Shown: positions 1 to 9,373 of the stretch, piece by piece
Numbering within the stretch: the first letter of the stretch is position 1
Layout of the letters: every line of letters begins with the position of its first letter
Assembly: GCA_910587515.1 (NCBI GenBank)
Contig: CAJULW010000017.1
Span: forward strand, 62,001 to 126,000
Reading direction: 5' to 3'
DNA length: 64,000 nt
Origin: an uncultured Duncaniella sp.
Lineage (GTDB): Bacteria > Bacteroidota > Bacteroidia > Bacteroidales > Muribaculaceae
Made by a program: the position numbers and the translations under genes
The notes under the pieces: model-generated
What the model was told of the DNA's origin: nothing
Database searches by the model: none
What the model saw: only the letters and a program-made list of their open reading frames with translations

Positions 1-52
1 TTATTAGAGTTTTTGAAAAAAATTTTCTCCAAAATATAAAAACATAAAATAA

Positions 53-1018
53 ATGAATGTTGAAAAAGGATTCGTGGACGCTCCTGTCGACACATCGCTT
101 GATCTCGTAGCTGAGATAAAAAAACTCAAAGAGGAAAAAAAAGCGATAATCCTTGCGCACTACTATACTGTCGGAGAGATACAGGATCTCGCAGACTTTG
201 TAGGCGACTCGCTCGCTTTGGCGCGTATAGCCGAAAACCTCGACAACGATATAATAGTCATGTGCGGTGTTCACTTCATGGGCGAGACCGTCAAAATCCT
301 TTGTCCTGACAAAAAAGTACTTGTCCCTGATCTCAATGCCGGCTGCTCGCTGGCCGACAGCTGTCCTGCACCTGCGTTGAAAGAGTTTATAGAATCTCAT
401 CCCGGACACACGGTTATAAGCTATGTCAACACATCAGCCGCTGTCAAATCCCTTACAGATATAGTGGTGACTTCAGGCAACGCAATGAAAGTGGTCTCGG
501 CTTTGCCGGATGACGAAAAAATCATTTTCGGTCCGGATCGAAATCTCGGTAATTATATAAATTCACAGACCGGACGCGATATGTTGCTTTGGGACGGAGC
601 GTGTCATGTTCACGAACAATTCTCGCTCGAAAAGATTCTTGATCTGAAGAAAGAACATCCCGGAGCCAAGATACTCGTCCATCCCGAATGTCCGGCTCCA
701 ATACGCATAGTGGCCGATAAGATAGGTTCGACAGCCGTGCTTCTCGAATGGGCGCAGCAGACAGAAGCTGATGAATTCATAGTCGCGACCGAGAGCGGAA
801 TACTGCATGAAATGCGCAACCGTTGTCCTGAAAAGACATTTATACCGGCTCCTCCGGCCGACTCTACGTGTGCGTGCAATGATTGCTCATTCATGAAACT
901 CAACACTCTTGAAAAACTTTATAACACTTTGCGCTACGAATTGCCTGAAATAACCGTCGACGCTGAAATTATCGACCGTGCGCGCAGACCGATCATGCGA
1001 ATGCTTCAGATGAGCTAA
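53..1018 (+). CDS. nadA: Quinolinate synthase NadA
   Basis: Condenses iminoaspartate with dihydroxyacetone phosphate to quinolinate in de novo NAD synthesis; cytosolic, 4Fe-4S dependent. The 321 residues match the usual NadA length. Visible family marks are AHYY at 35-38, GDSL at 51-54, Cys71 in MCGVHFMGE, HPECPAP in the middle and the C-terminal CACNDC cluster; NadA binds its cluster through one Cys from each of three such regions. The ATG at 53 gives a normal start. nadB and nadC are not in view and may lie upstream of the window. leuS follows 18 bp later on the same strand, so the two are probably co-transcribed. Confidence 0.96.
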   Translation: MNVEKGFVDAPVDTSLDLVAEIKKLKEEKKAIILAHYYTVGEIQDLADFVGDSLALARIAENLDNDIIVMCGVHFMGETVKILCPDKKVLVPDLNAGCSLADSCPAPALKEFIESHPGHTVISYVNTSAAVKSLTDIVVTSGNAMKVVSALPDDEKIIFGPDRNLGNYINSQTGRDMLLWDGACHVHEQFSLEKILDLKKEHPGAKILVHPECPAPIRIVADKIGSTAVLLEWAQQTEADEFIVATESGILHEMRNRCPEKTFIPAPPADSTCACNDCSFMKLNTLEKLYNTLRYELPEITVDAEIIDRARRPIMRMLQMS

Positions 1019-1036
1019 AAATATCTATTTAGAATC

Positions 1037-3810
1037 ATGGAATACAATCATAAAGAAATAGAATCGCGCTGGCAGAACTATTGGCGCGAAAACAAGGTTT
1101 ATAAAACCGAGATAGACAAGTCCCGTCCGAAATTCTATGTACTCGACATGTTTCCCTATCCGTCGGGAGCCGGACTTCATGTAGGTCATCCTTTAGGTTA
1201 CATAGCTTCGGATATTTATTCACGCTACAAACGTCTGCAAGGTTTCAACGTGCTCCATCCCTGGGTTACGATGCCTACGGTCTTCCGGCGGAACAATATG
1301 CGATCCAGACCGGACAGCATCCGGAAAAGACCACCACTGACAACATTGCGCGTTACCGCGATCAGCTTGACCGTATAGGTTTCTGCTATGATTGGGATCG
1401 TGAGGTACGTACGTGTGACCCGAAATTCTACAAGTGGACTCAATGGGCTTTCATGAAAATGGTAGAAAGTTACTACGATACCATACTTGATAAAGCCATG
1501 CCAATTTCAGTTCTTGTAAGCCATTTTGAAAAGGAAGGTAGCAAGAATATACATGCCGCCTGTTCGGAAGAACTTGACTTCACGGCCGACCAATGGAATT
1601 CAATGTCTGAAAAAGAACAGAGCGACGTGTTGATGAATTATCGAATTGCTTATCTCGGCAATACGATGGTAAACTGGTGTCCCGAACTTGGCACTGTGCT
1701 CGCTAATGACGAAGTCAGCGAGGGTCTTTCGATCCGCGGTGGCTATCCTGTCGAACAAAAGCTCATGTATCAGTGGTGCCTAAGGGTTTCGGCATATGCC
1801 CAGCGTCTGCTTGATGGTCTTGATAGCCTTGATTGGACAGATTCGCTCAAAGAGACGCAACGCAATTGGATAGGGCGTTCCGAGGGTGCGGAAATGCGTT
1901 TCAAGGTGGCTGGTTCGGATCTTGAACTTGAGATATTCACAACGCGTGCCGACACGGTTTTCGGTGTGACTTTTATGGTGCTCGCACCTGAGAGCGATTA
2001 TGTTGATCAAGTGACCTCTCCTGGGCAGCGCAAAGCCGTTGAAGAATATCTTGACAGCATCAAACATAAGACTGAACGCGAACGTATGATAGACAAAAAA
2101 GTCTCAGGCGTATTCTCAGGCAGCTATGCGGTCAATCCTCTTACAGGCAAAGAAATCCCTATATATATAAGCGATTATGTGCTTGCCGGTTATGGAACAG
2201 GTGCTATTATGGCTGTTCCGGCTCACGACAGTCGTGACTATGCGTTTGCGCGTCATTTTGATCTGCCGATAATCCCGCTTATCGAAGGTTGCGATGTCTC
2301 CGAACGCAGTTTCGAAGCTAAAAGCGGACGTATGATCAATAGTTCAAACGGTGATTTTTCCCTAAATGGGCTTGATGTTACAGACGCTATAGCCGCAACA
2401 AAGAAATATATATCGGAAAAAGGTATAGGACGTGTCAAAGTCAACTATCGTCTGCGCGACGCTATTTTCAGCCGTCAGCGTTATTGGGGAGAACCTTTCC
2501 CTGTATATTACAAAGACGGTATACCTCATTTGATGCCTGAATCCTCGTTGCCGGTGCTTCTGCCGGAAGTAGACAAATATCTTCCTACAGAGACCGGTGA
2601 ACCTCCGCTCGGTCGTGCGAAAAATTGGGTGACGTCCGAAGGATATCCGATAGAGTTGAACACCATGCCCGGTTTTGCCGGTTCTTCCGCATATTATCTC
2701 CGCTATATGGACCCACACAATACCGAAGCTCTTGTTTCGGAAGAGGCCGACAGCTATTGGCGCAACGTGGATCTATATATAGGAGGTACTGAGCATGCCA
2801 CAGGCCATCTTATCTATTCCCGTTTTTGGAACAAATTCCTTTATGATCTCGGATATTTGGTCGAACAGGAACCTTTCAAGAAACTTATCAACCAGGGTAT
2901 GATACAGGGACGTACAAGTTTTGTCTACCGTATCAAAGATACCAACACATTCGTTTCTTTTGGTCTTAAAGATCAGTATGACACCACTCCTATCCGTGTT
3001 GATGTCAATCGTGTCAGCAACGATATCCTCGATATTGACGCTTTTCGTGCATGGCGTCCTGAATTCAAGGATGCCGAGTTTATCCTTGAGGATGGAAAAT
3101 ATGTATGCGGATGGGCTGTGGAGAAGATGTCGAAATCCATGTTCAATGTCGTGAATCCTGACGACATAGTGGAGCGTTACGGTGCTGACACTTTGCGTCT
3201 GTATGAGATGTTCCTCGGTCCTATCGAACAGAGCAAACCGTGGGATACTAACGGTATCGACGGTGTCAATCGTTTTATAAAGAAATTATGGGGTCTTTTC
3301 TATAAGGGTGACACATGTCTTGTTGATGACAGCAAACCTACACCTGAAGCTCTTAAAGCTGTCCATAAACTCATAAAGAAAGTAACCTTCGATATAGAGA
3401 ACTTCTCCTACAATACATCTGTGGCGGCTTTCATGATTTGTGTCAACGAGCTTTCAGCAAGCAAATGTCACAGCCGTGAGGTGTTCGAACCGCTCGTCAC
3501 GGTGCTTGCTCCTTTCGCTCCTCACGTGGCTGAAGAACTCTGGCATGATGCTTTGGGACATGACACAACGGTCAACGACGCCCGTTGGCCTGAATATAAC
3601 GAGGAATACATGAAAGAAAATACAGTGAATTATGCTGTTTCTTTCAACGGTAAGGCACGTTTCAATATTCAGGTAGCGGCAGGTACTCCTCAGGCCGAAA
3701 TCGAGCAGATGGCCCTAAATGACGCTTCGGCAACTAAGTGGCTTGAAGGAAAAACTATACGTAAGATAATATTTGTCCCTAATAAGATCGTCAATATAGT
3801 TATAAGTTGA
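1037..3810 (+). CDS. leuS: Leucyl-tRNA synthetase LeuS, interrupted by a one-base frameshift
   Basis: Charges tRNA-Leu with leucine (class I synthetase). The reading frame opens at 1037 and is correct through NVLHP (residue 75), then breaks between 1261 and 1262. One extra A there would turn CCC TGG into CCC ATG GGT and restore MGYDAYGLPAEQYA, which runs on in the second frame to TGA at 3808. Repaired length is about 925 residues, normal for the family. HVGHP, the HIGH motif, is at residues 48-52, and KMSKS at about 697 (3124-3138). The CP1 editing domain lies between them, with TRADTVFGVTFMVLAPE visible. The gene is essential and otherwise intact, so a sequencing or assembly error is the simplest reading; a real frameshift or programmed slippage is less likely. 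Confidence 0.93.
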
Positions 3811-3825
3811 TGATGTAAAATGTTT

Positions 3826-3871
3826 AATGAAAATAGACACCCTACAATTTTGTAGGGTGTCTATTTTCATT
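3826..3871. terminator. Bidirectional terminator hairpin between leuS and trmD
   Basis: Perfect 22-bp inverted repeat, arms 3826-3847 and 3850-3871, with T-rich and A-rich flanks. It sits between the convergent ends of leuS (+) and trmD (-) and can serve both. Confidence 0.85.
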
Positions 3872-3879
3872 GTTTATTA

Positions 3880-4563
3880 TTATTCTATTCCTTTCAGCAG
3901 ATCAGGTCGCAAAAGTCTGGTTCTCGCCAAAGATTGTTCATGTTTCCATTCATCTATTTTGGCGGCATGGCCCGAAAGCAGTATTTCAGGCACTTTCCAG
4001 CCCTTGTAGTCGGCCGGACGGGTATAGACAGGGGGAGCAAGCAGATTGTCTTGGAACGAATCGCTGAGCGCGCTCTGTTCGTCTCCTATGGCTCCCGGTA
4101 TAAGGCGTATGACAGCATCCGCTATCACTACCGCGGGGATCTCACCGCCTGTCAACACATAATCCCCTATGGATATTTCTTTCGTTACGAGATGCTCGCG
4201 TATGCGGTAGTCTATGCCTTTGTAATGACCACATAGGATGATGAGGTTCTGTGCGAGTGAAAGTGAGTTGGCCATCGGTTGGTCGAATCGCTCTCCGTCA
4301 GGTGATGTGAATATTACCTCATCATATTCGCGTTGCGATTTCAGGTCGCTTATAGCCCTGTCCACAGGTTCTATCTGCATTACCATTCCGGCTTCTCCTC
4401 CGAAAGGATAATCGTCTACCTTGCGGTGTTTGTTAGTGGTGTATTCACGTAGATTGTGCACCGCTATTTCCACAAGACCCTTATCTTGCGCCCGTTTCAA
4501 TATCGAACAGTTTAGCGGTGACTCGATCATTTCCGGTAGCACTGTGAGTATATCTATTCTCAT
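3880..4563 (-). CDS. trmD: tRNA (guanine-37-N1)-methyltransferase TrmD
   Basis: Methylates G37 next to the anticodon using S-adenosylmethionine, which prevents +1 frameshifting. SPOUT-class knot fold. Visible marks: YPFGGEAGMVM near residues 52-62, GHYKGID at 112-118 and SIGDYVLTGGE at 131-141, which form the knotted AdoMet site. 227 residues, full length. The gene follows the RsmF-like methyltransferase by 25 bp on the same strand, so two RNA-modification genes sit together at the end of a minus-strand run that stops at the hairpin before leuS. Confidence 0.97.
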   Translation of the reverse strand: MRIDILTVLPEMIESPLNCSILKRAQDKGLVEIAVHNLREYTTNKHRKVDDYPFGGEAGMVMQIEPVDRAISDLKSQREYDEVIFTSPDGERFDQPMANSLSLAQNLIILCGHYKGIDYRIREHLVTKEISIGDYVLTGGEIPAVVIADAVIRLIPGAIGDEQSALSDSFQDNLLAPPVYTRPADYKGWKVPEILLSGHAAKIDEWKHEQSLARTRLLRPDLLKGIE

Positions 4564-4588
4564 TTCGGAATATATATTTTTTAATTTA

Positions 4589-5968
4589 TTATTTGACAGA
4601 TGTTTTTATTCTCCATGCCGCTGGATAGAGATTATTTGAACGTTTGCCTATATTTTTTACGAATCCCAACGGACGGTTATTGTATTCAAGCAATATGAAT
4701 CCGCGTGGAGTGTCTTCCGGCAATACTATATTCTCACCGCTGAGATAGGCTATGGCCTCGTCTTTTTCAAGTTTATGTGACGGAAATGCTTTTTTATCCA
4801 GGCAAGGCGACAGGGCAAGCGATTGGGTGGGTATGAGATCGTGTCCTTTTACCGTAGCTACAGACACGCCTTCATGGATTATGTCGAGTTCACGTCCTAT
4901 TTTTCTTAAGATATCCGTATGGACTGAGGGAAAAGCGTTTATACGGTCATCTTCTGTATATAAGTCGAAATACGTCAGAATTTCCGGACGGAGCCATGTG
5001 GACGTTTGTTGAAGCGACGGTGAATTTCTTTGTTTCTGTATGCGTTGTCTGTCCTTTTTACGACTTTCGGTATATTGTCCCGTCTTTCGTATGACAGCGA
5101 CGAAAAGACCTTCTCCGCACAGGCGGTCTGGTAAGAATCGGTAACAATGGGAAACTGTGTCTATACCTTTGGATATATTCCATTTATCGTCTGTCTCTAT
5201 TTCTACGCTCTCTGCATCGTATTCTTCCTTGATCCATTCGACCATATCCTCGTTCTCATAACGGTTGAAGGTACATGTACTGTAGATGAGTGTACCTCCC
5301 GGTTTCAATGACGGCCAAAGATTGGATATTATTTCGCGTTGTCGCTCCGAGCATTCCTTTATCAGGCCAGGTGACCACTGTCTAACGGCTTCTTCGTCTT
5401 TTCGCATCATACCTTCGCCTGAACATGGAACGTCGGCTATGATTATATCGAAACTATCCTTAAGTTTGCGGAAAGCCGCTGTATCACCGCGTGTCACTAT
5501 AGATGCGGGATAAGACCATTTTATAATATTTTCCCTGAGTATGGCTGCCCGTGAAGGAACATATTCGTTCGCCACTATCAAAGATCCTTCAGGAAGAGCG
5601 TCAATTACGGCTGTAGTCTTTCCTCCGGGCGCAGCGCAGGAATCAAGAACTCTACGAGGTATTCCGTCCTTACATAATTGTTTTACGATATGGTAGTGGA
5701 ACATCGAGGAGGCTTCCTGCACGTAGTACCCGCCTTGATGCAACAGTGGATCGAAAGTAAATTTCGGACGTTCGTTTAAGTAAAACCCGTTTTCGCACCA
5801 CGCTATGGGACTGCTTCCGGGCGGCAATTCGTTTTTACCGATGTTTTTTGCATGATTTGTGCGTAACGATACGCACGGCTCACCTTCTGAAAGGGTTTTG
5901 CCGAGTTCTTTCAGGCCTATGGTGTCAAGATATGCGAGAAAGTTTTCCGGCAACAGGCGTTTTGCCAT
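4589..5968 (-). CDS. RsmF/NOL1-NOP2-Sun family rRNA m5C methyltransferase
   Basis: Probable 5-methylcytosine methyltransferase acting on 16S rRNA. The AdoMet motif SCAAPGGKTTAV is at about 110-121, and the two catalytic cysteines of the family are present: C182 in PCSGEGM and C232 in STCTF. After the catalytic core come about 200 residues of RsmF-type C-terminal domain, expected to be PUA-like and to bind RNA. 459 residues is close to E. coli RsmF. The name YebU/RsmF is by family resemblance; the exact target cytosine cannot be told from sequence. Same strand and close spacing as trmD and the thioesterase gene. Confidence 0.9.
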   Translation of the reverse strand: MAKRLLPENFLAYLDTIGLKELGKTLSEGEPCVSLRTNHAKNIGKNELPPGSSPIAWCENGFYLNERPKFTFDPLLHQGGYYVQEASSMFHYHIVKQLCKDGIPRRVLDSCAAPGGKTTAVIDALPEGSLIVANEYVPSRAAILRENIIKWSYPASIVTRGDTAAFRKLKDSFDIIIADVPCSGEGMMRKDEEAVRQWSPGLIKECSERQREIISNLWPSLKPGGTLIYSTCTFNRYENEDMVEWIKEEYDAESVEIETDDKWNISKGIDTVSHCYRFLPDRLCGEGLFVAVIRKTGQYTESRKKDRQRIQKQRNSPSLQQTSTWLRPEILTYFDLYTEDDRINAFPSVHTDILRKIGRELDIIHEGVSVATVKGHDLIPTQSLALSPCLDKKAFPSHKLEKDEAIAYLSGENIVLPEDTPRGFILLEYNNRPLGFVKNIGKRSNNLYPAAWRIKTSVK

Positions 5969-5973
5969 TTTAT

Positions 5974-6435
5974 TTATATTTTTGATTTCACCAGTTTACG
6001 TCCTTCGTACATCTCGAGTTTATTGACCCATTCAGCAGATATCGGCATGGACGTGTTTGTTTTTATGTCGAAACCGGACATTATTGTCCTACAGCAACAT
6101 TTTACTTGACGGTCGGGTACGGAAAATATCCTTTGTTCCAATGTCAGACTTTTTTCCCCTATCGCTACCGTGGCGGTCTCTACTTCAATTTTTTCGTTGA
6201 AAAAAGTAGGAGCGCAAAAGTTGGCGTTTATGTTTACTATGACCACCCCCATTTTGCGTATGTCAACATCTCCACCATTTACATCACGGAAATAATCGGC
6301 TTTGGCAAGATCCATGAAAGTCAGATATACACTGTTGTTGAGGTGTCCCAACATATCTATATCGTTAAATCTCATTTGCAGAGGCATACGGTGTCTGTAT
6401 TTTTCCACTCCAGCCTCACAACGGTTGTCGCTCAT
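5974..6435 (-). CDS. Acyl-CoA thioesterase, hotdog fold (4HBT/YbgC-like)
   Basis: Predicted to hydrolyse acyl-CoA or acyl-ACP thioesters. The 4HBT signature FNDIDMLGHLNNSVY is at residues 23-37; D27 is at the position of the catalytic acid in the family, and HLNN fits the helix-turn that follows. 153 residues is one full hotdog domain. The gene ends only 5 bp before the rRNA methyltransferase, so it is co-transcribed, but no functional link between the two is evident. Substrate unknown. Confidence 0.85.
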   Translation of the reverse strand: MSDNRCEAGVEKYRHRMPLQMRFNDIDMLGHLNNSVYLTFMDLAKADYFRDVNGGDVDIRKMGVVIVNINANFCAPTFFNEKIEVETATVAIGEKSLTLEQRIFSVPDRQVKCCCRTIMSGFDIKTNTSMPISAEWVNKLEMYEGRKLVKSKI

Positions 6436-6478
6436 AATTATACTGTGCCTATCGTATTTGTAAAACGTTTATTATTGT

Positions 6479-6769
6479 TTAATGAAATTTTATATCGGTT
6501 ATAGCTTCTGTCCCTACCATGCGGTTTATCGCGGTTATTATGCGGTCGCGGTTGAATGAAAGTTCGTTTTTCAAAGCAGCTGAAGTCATGTATATGTGCA
6601 TTACTCCTTGGTCCACATAACGTTTTGTTGTATATCTGTTTATCACCGGCCCTACCACGTCGGGCCAGGCCGCCGCCGCACGCTGTTGGTTTAACGTATC
6701 GGTTAATCCTGCCCGGCTCATAGCTTCTTCTATGATTCCGGCTATATGTTTAGGATATGTACGTTTCAT
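6479..6769 (-). CDS. DUF721 (DciA-like) protein
   Basis: Small DUF721 family protein of 96 residues. The family includes DciA, which loads the replicative helicase in bacteria lacking DnaC. Visible are the AWPDVVGPVINRYT core and HIYMTSAALKNELSF. I start it at the ATG MKRTYPKHI at 6769, because this ATG overlaps the recF stop in an ATGA junction (6766-6769). Upstream in-frame codons would only extend it into recF. The overlap implies translational coupling to recF. Function as a helicase loader is inferred from the family and from the replication/repair neighbour. Confidence 0.88.
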   Translation of the reverse strand: MKRTYPKHIAGIIEEAMSRAGLTDTLNQQRAAAAWPDVVGPVINRYTTKRYVDQGVMHIYMTSAALKNELSFNRDRIITAINRMVGTEAITDIKFH

Positions 6770-7869
6770 GATTGTGTCGGTGTGAATACTCCTTCGTTTA
6801 CACTCCACATGCGATAATTTCCGCCCGTGCGTTTCATTATTTCGTCAAGATGCGTACGATTGGTATCTGTTATGAATATCTGTCCGAAAGAATCGGATGT
6901 GACAAGTTCCATGATTCTTTCCACGCGTGAGGCGTCGAGCTTGTCGAATATATCGTCAAGCAAAAGCAAAGGACGTATACCCGTGGCGCTATGTAGAAAA
7001 TCGTATTGGGCGAGTCTTAACGCTATCGTGAACGTTTTGCATTGTCCTTGCGAGCCTGTACGCCTCATAGGCATTCCGTCAAGCTCCATGCCTATGTCAT
7101 CGCGGTGTATGCCGACAGAAGTGTGTTTCACTATTTCATCGTGGCGACGGGCTTCGTCGATCAATGTCTGTAAGGTGACGCCTTCCTGATTAAGTCCGCT
7201 TTGGTAACTGAGATTGACTTTTTCGTCTGTTCCGGCTATGGCGCTGTAATATTTGTCGAATATTTCTGTAAGCTGGGCTATACGGGCTGTTCTTACGCTG
7301 TGTATATAACCTCCTGACATGTCCAGGATTGTTTCGACGGCTGAATAGAGGTTGTGGTCTACGCAACCGTCGCGCAACAGACGGTTGCGTTGTTCAAGCG
7401 CGCGTGTGTAACGGATCAGGCTGTCAAGGTAAATGGGATCGCTCTGTGAGATCACCATATCCATCCAATGGCGTCGTTCTTCTCCGCTTTCGCGTATTAG
7501 GTCTATGTCTTGCGGAGCTACCATTACCAATGGAAATGACCCTATGTGTGAGCTTAGACGGTCGTATTCTTTTCCGCCACGTTTCAGTGTTTTGCGTTTC
7601 GATGCGGAGAGACCGAGTGTTAGCTCTTCGTCGATTCCTTTACGGACATAGCGTCCGCGCGCTATAGCGAAGTCCTCTCCGCGTCGTATAAGCATCTTAT
7701 CAGGCACGCGTGAGAAACTTTTACAAAAACTGAGGAAATACACGGCATCGAGCAAATTGCTTTTGCCCATACCGTTGTTTCCGAGAAAACAGTTTACTTT
7801 GTCTGAAAATACCAGATTTGTTTCGGGTATATTTTTGAAATTTGTAAGTGAAAGTTCCTCAAGTCTCAC
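6766..7869 (-). CDS. recF: DNA replication and repair protein RecF
   Basis: SMC-like ATPase that helps load RecA at gaps together with RecO and RecR. Walker A GNNGMGKS is at residues 30-37; the ABC signature region RRTGSQGQCKTF and Walker B LLLLDDIFDKLD are in the last third. 367 residues, full length. The start is GTG at 7869, giving MRLEELSLTNFKN, the classic RecF opening. It overlaps the DUF721 gene by 4 bp. recF is not next to dnaA-dnaN here; the DUF721 partnership is seen in other phyla as well. Confidence 0.96.
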   Translation of the reverse strand: MRLEELSLTNFKNIPETNLVFSDKVNCFLGNNGMGKSNLLDAVYFLSFCKSFSRVPDKMLIRRGEDFAIARGRYVRKGIDEELTLGLSASKRKTLKRGGKEYDRLSSHIGSFPLVMVAPQDIDLIRESGEERRHWMDMVISQSDPIYLDSLIRYTRALEQRNRLLRDGCVDHNLYSAVETILDMSGGYIHSVRTARIAQLTEIFDKYYSAIAGTDEKVNLSYQSGLNQEGVTLQTLIDEARRHDEIVKHTSVGIHRDDIGMELDGMPMRRTGSQGQCKTFTIALRLAQYDFLHSATGIRPLLLLDDIFDKLDASRVERIMELVTSDSFGQIFITDTNRTHLDEIMKRTGGNYRMWSVNEGVFTPTQS

Positions 7870-7889
7870 TGTAGATAATAATTTTTTTG

Positions 7890-7940
7890 ACAGGACTGTC
7901 AGTTTGGGAAGCTTGTTGAAACCCTCATCGGCAGTCCTGT
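7890..7940. repeat. Inverted repeat between phoA-like gene and recF
   Basis: Nine-base arms 7890-7898 and 7932-7940 flank a 33-nt loop with its own GGG/CCC and GTTT/AAAC pairings. On the minus strand the hairpin is followed by A-rich rather than U-rich sequence, so it is not a standard terminator for the phosphatase gene. It could be a weak terminator or a leader structure of recF. Confidence 0.35.
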
Positions 7941-7949
7941 TATGGAATT

Positions 7950-9350
7950 TTATTTTCCGGCTATTTCCATTATGATTTTAGGAATGTCGGTGTTGTCGTT
8001 AAATGATGCGAATTTTTCGGCTCCAACCCCTATGGCGTACACCGGTACAAGACCTCCTGAATGTCCGTTTGTGGTCCATCCGAGTCCCGTGAAACTGTCC
8101 ATTATTTTGAAAACGTTTACGGAAAATTCGTTGAAATTGTTGTAGAGTGTCTGTTGGTCCACACCTTCACGATTGATGAGGCAACGTTCAAAATCTTTTT
8201 TGAGATTTTCAGTCTGCTGTTCGGTCACGGGTACGTGTGACCAAAATCCGAGGTTCTCGGTCAGATATTCTCGCATATCGTCCCAGGTGTATATGCGTCT
8301 TGTACGCAAAAGGTTGTTGCAGTATTCCGCGAAACCGTCTTTTGACACTTTCTGTTTGTCGAGGTATTTGAGTTTCAAATCGTAGCCTACAACATTGTTT
8401 CCGAGTCCCATTCCTCCTGTCTCATGGTCGGCTGTCACGACTATAAGTGTCTCATCGGGATGTTTTGTGTAGAAATCGTATGCGATTTTCAGGGCGTCCT
8501 GAAAATTCATGATCTCTTTTATGACAGTGCCTCCGTCATTAGCGTGGCCTGCATGGTCTATGTTGCCGCCTTCGACCATCATGAAAAATCTGTCACGGCC
8601 GTTTTTCTGCAAATGCGCCAGACATGCCTCCGTCATTGCCGGAAGTGTGAGTGCCCCGGGTATTGAATCGATTGTGAAACCGATGTTGGAGATGCGGGTT
8701 GAATCTGTTGAAAGCATGAGTACCCGTTTCGATGTTATTGTGTCCATTCCTTGGGTTCCGCGTATGACACTTACATTGTTTTCAGCAAATAGCCGCATAA
8801 GGTCGGTCGGTTTTCCATTCGTGTCTTTGGTGCCACGGAGATTCGAACCACCGATGAAATCATAACCGCATGAGGCCGCGTCTCGGCCTATTTCATAGAA
8901 CATACTTCTTGACGGAACATGAGTATAGAACGCACCTGGAGTGGCATCGTCGGGATAGACGGATGTGACTATACCAACTCCGTAGCCATCGTCGAATAAG
9001 GTTTTGGCTATCGAATTGACCGCTGTTGAATCGGGTGTGACACCGAGCATACCGTTGTTGGTTTTTACTCCTGACGAAAGCGCTGTTCCGGCTGCGGCGG
9101 AGTCTGTGACCGGGGATGATGCCGAATATGTGGTGGCTACCGATGAGACTGGAAACCGCATCATCAATAGATTGTCATCGCTGCCTTTTACTGTCCGGTT
9201 GTAGGCTTCGGCTCCCATGACCTGTCCCATTCCCATACCGTCTCCGATATAATAAAATATATATTTGGGACTTGAAGCCGAAATGCTTGCCGCTCCTATG
9301 ATGATAGCTGCTGCAGTAGATATTATCCCGTGTTTCATTAGTGTTGGCAT
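7950..9350 (-). CDS. Alkaline phosphatase, secreted
   Basis: PhoA-superfamily metallophosphatase expected in the periplasm. The signal peptide is MKHGIISTAAAIIIGAASIS, so the ATG at 9338 may be the true start rather than 9350. After it come metal-site IGDGMGMGQ (D37) and the nucleophile region TDSAAAGTALSSG with Ser84; later GGNIDHAGH and TADHETGG bring further metal ligands. 466 residues, typical of the family. It lies 23 bp downstream of the GH3 gene on the same strand, so likely in one transcript with it. Phosphate-starvation control is common for such enzymes, but I see no recognisable Pho box. Confidence 0.93.
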   Translation of the reverse strand: MPTLMKHGIISTAAAIIIGAASISASSPKYIFYYIGDGMGMGQVMGAEAYNRTVKGSDDNLLMMRFPVSSVATTYSASSPVTDSAAAGTALSSGVKTNNGMLGVTPDSTAVNSIAKTLFDDGYGVGIVTSVYPDDATPGAFYTHVPSRSMFYEIGRDAASCGYDFIGGSNLRGTKDTNGKPTDLMRLFAENNVSVIRGTQGMDTITSKRVLMLSTDSTRISNIGFTIDSIPGALTLPAMTEACLAHLQKNGRDRFFMMVEGGNIDHAGHANDGGTVIKEIMNFQDALKIAYDFYTKHPDETLIVVTADHETGGMGLGNNVVGYDLKLKYLDKQKVSKDGFAEYCNNLLRTRRIYTWDDMREYLTENLGFWSHVPVTEQQTENLKKDFERCLINREGVDQQTLYNNFNEFSVNVFKIMDSFTGLGWTTNGHSGGLVPVYAIGVGAEKFASFNDNTDIPKIIMEIAGK

Positions 9351-9373
9351 TAATTATGTTTGGTTTATCGTGG

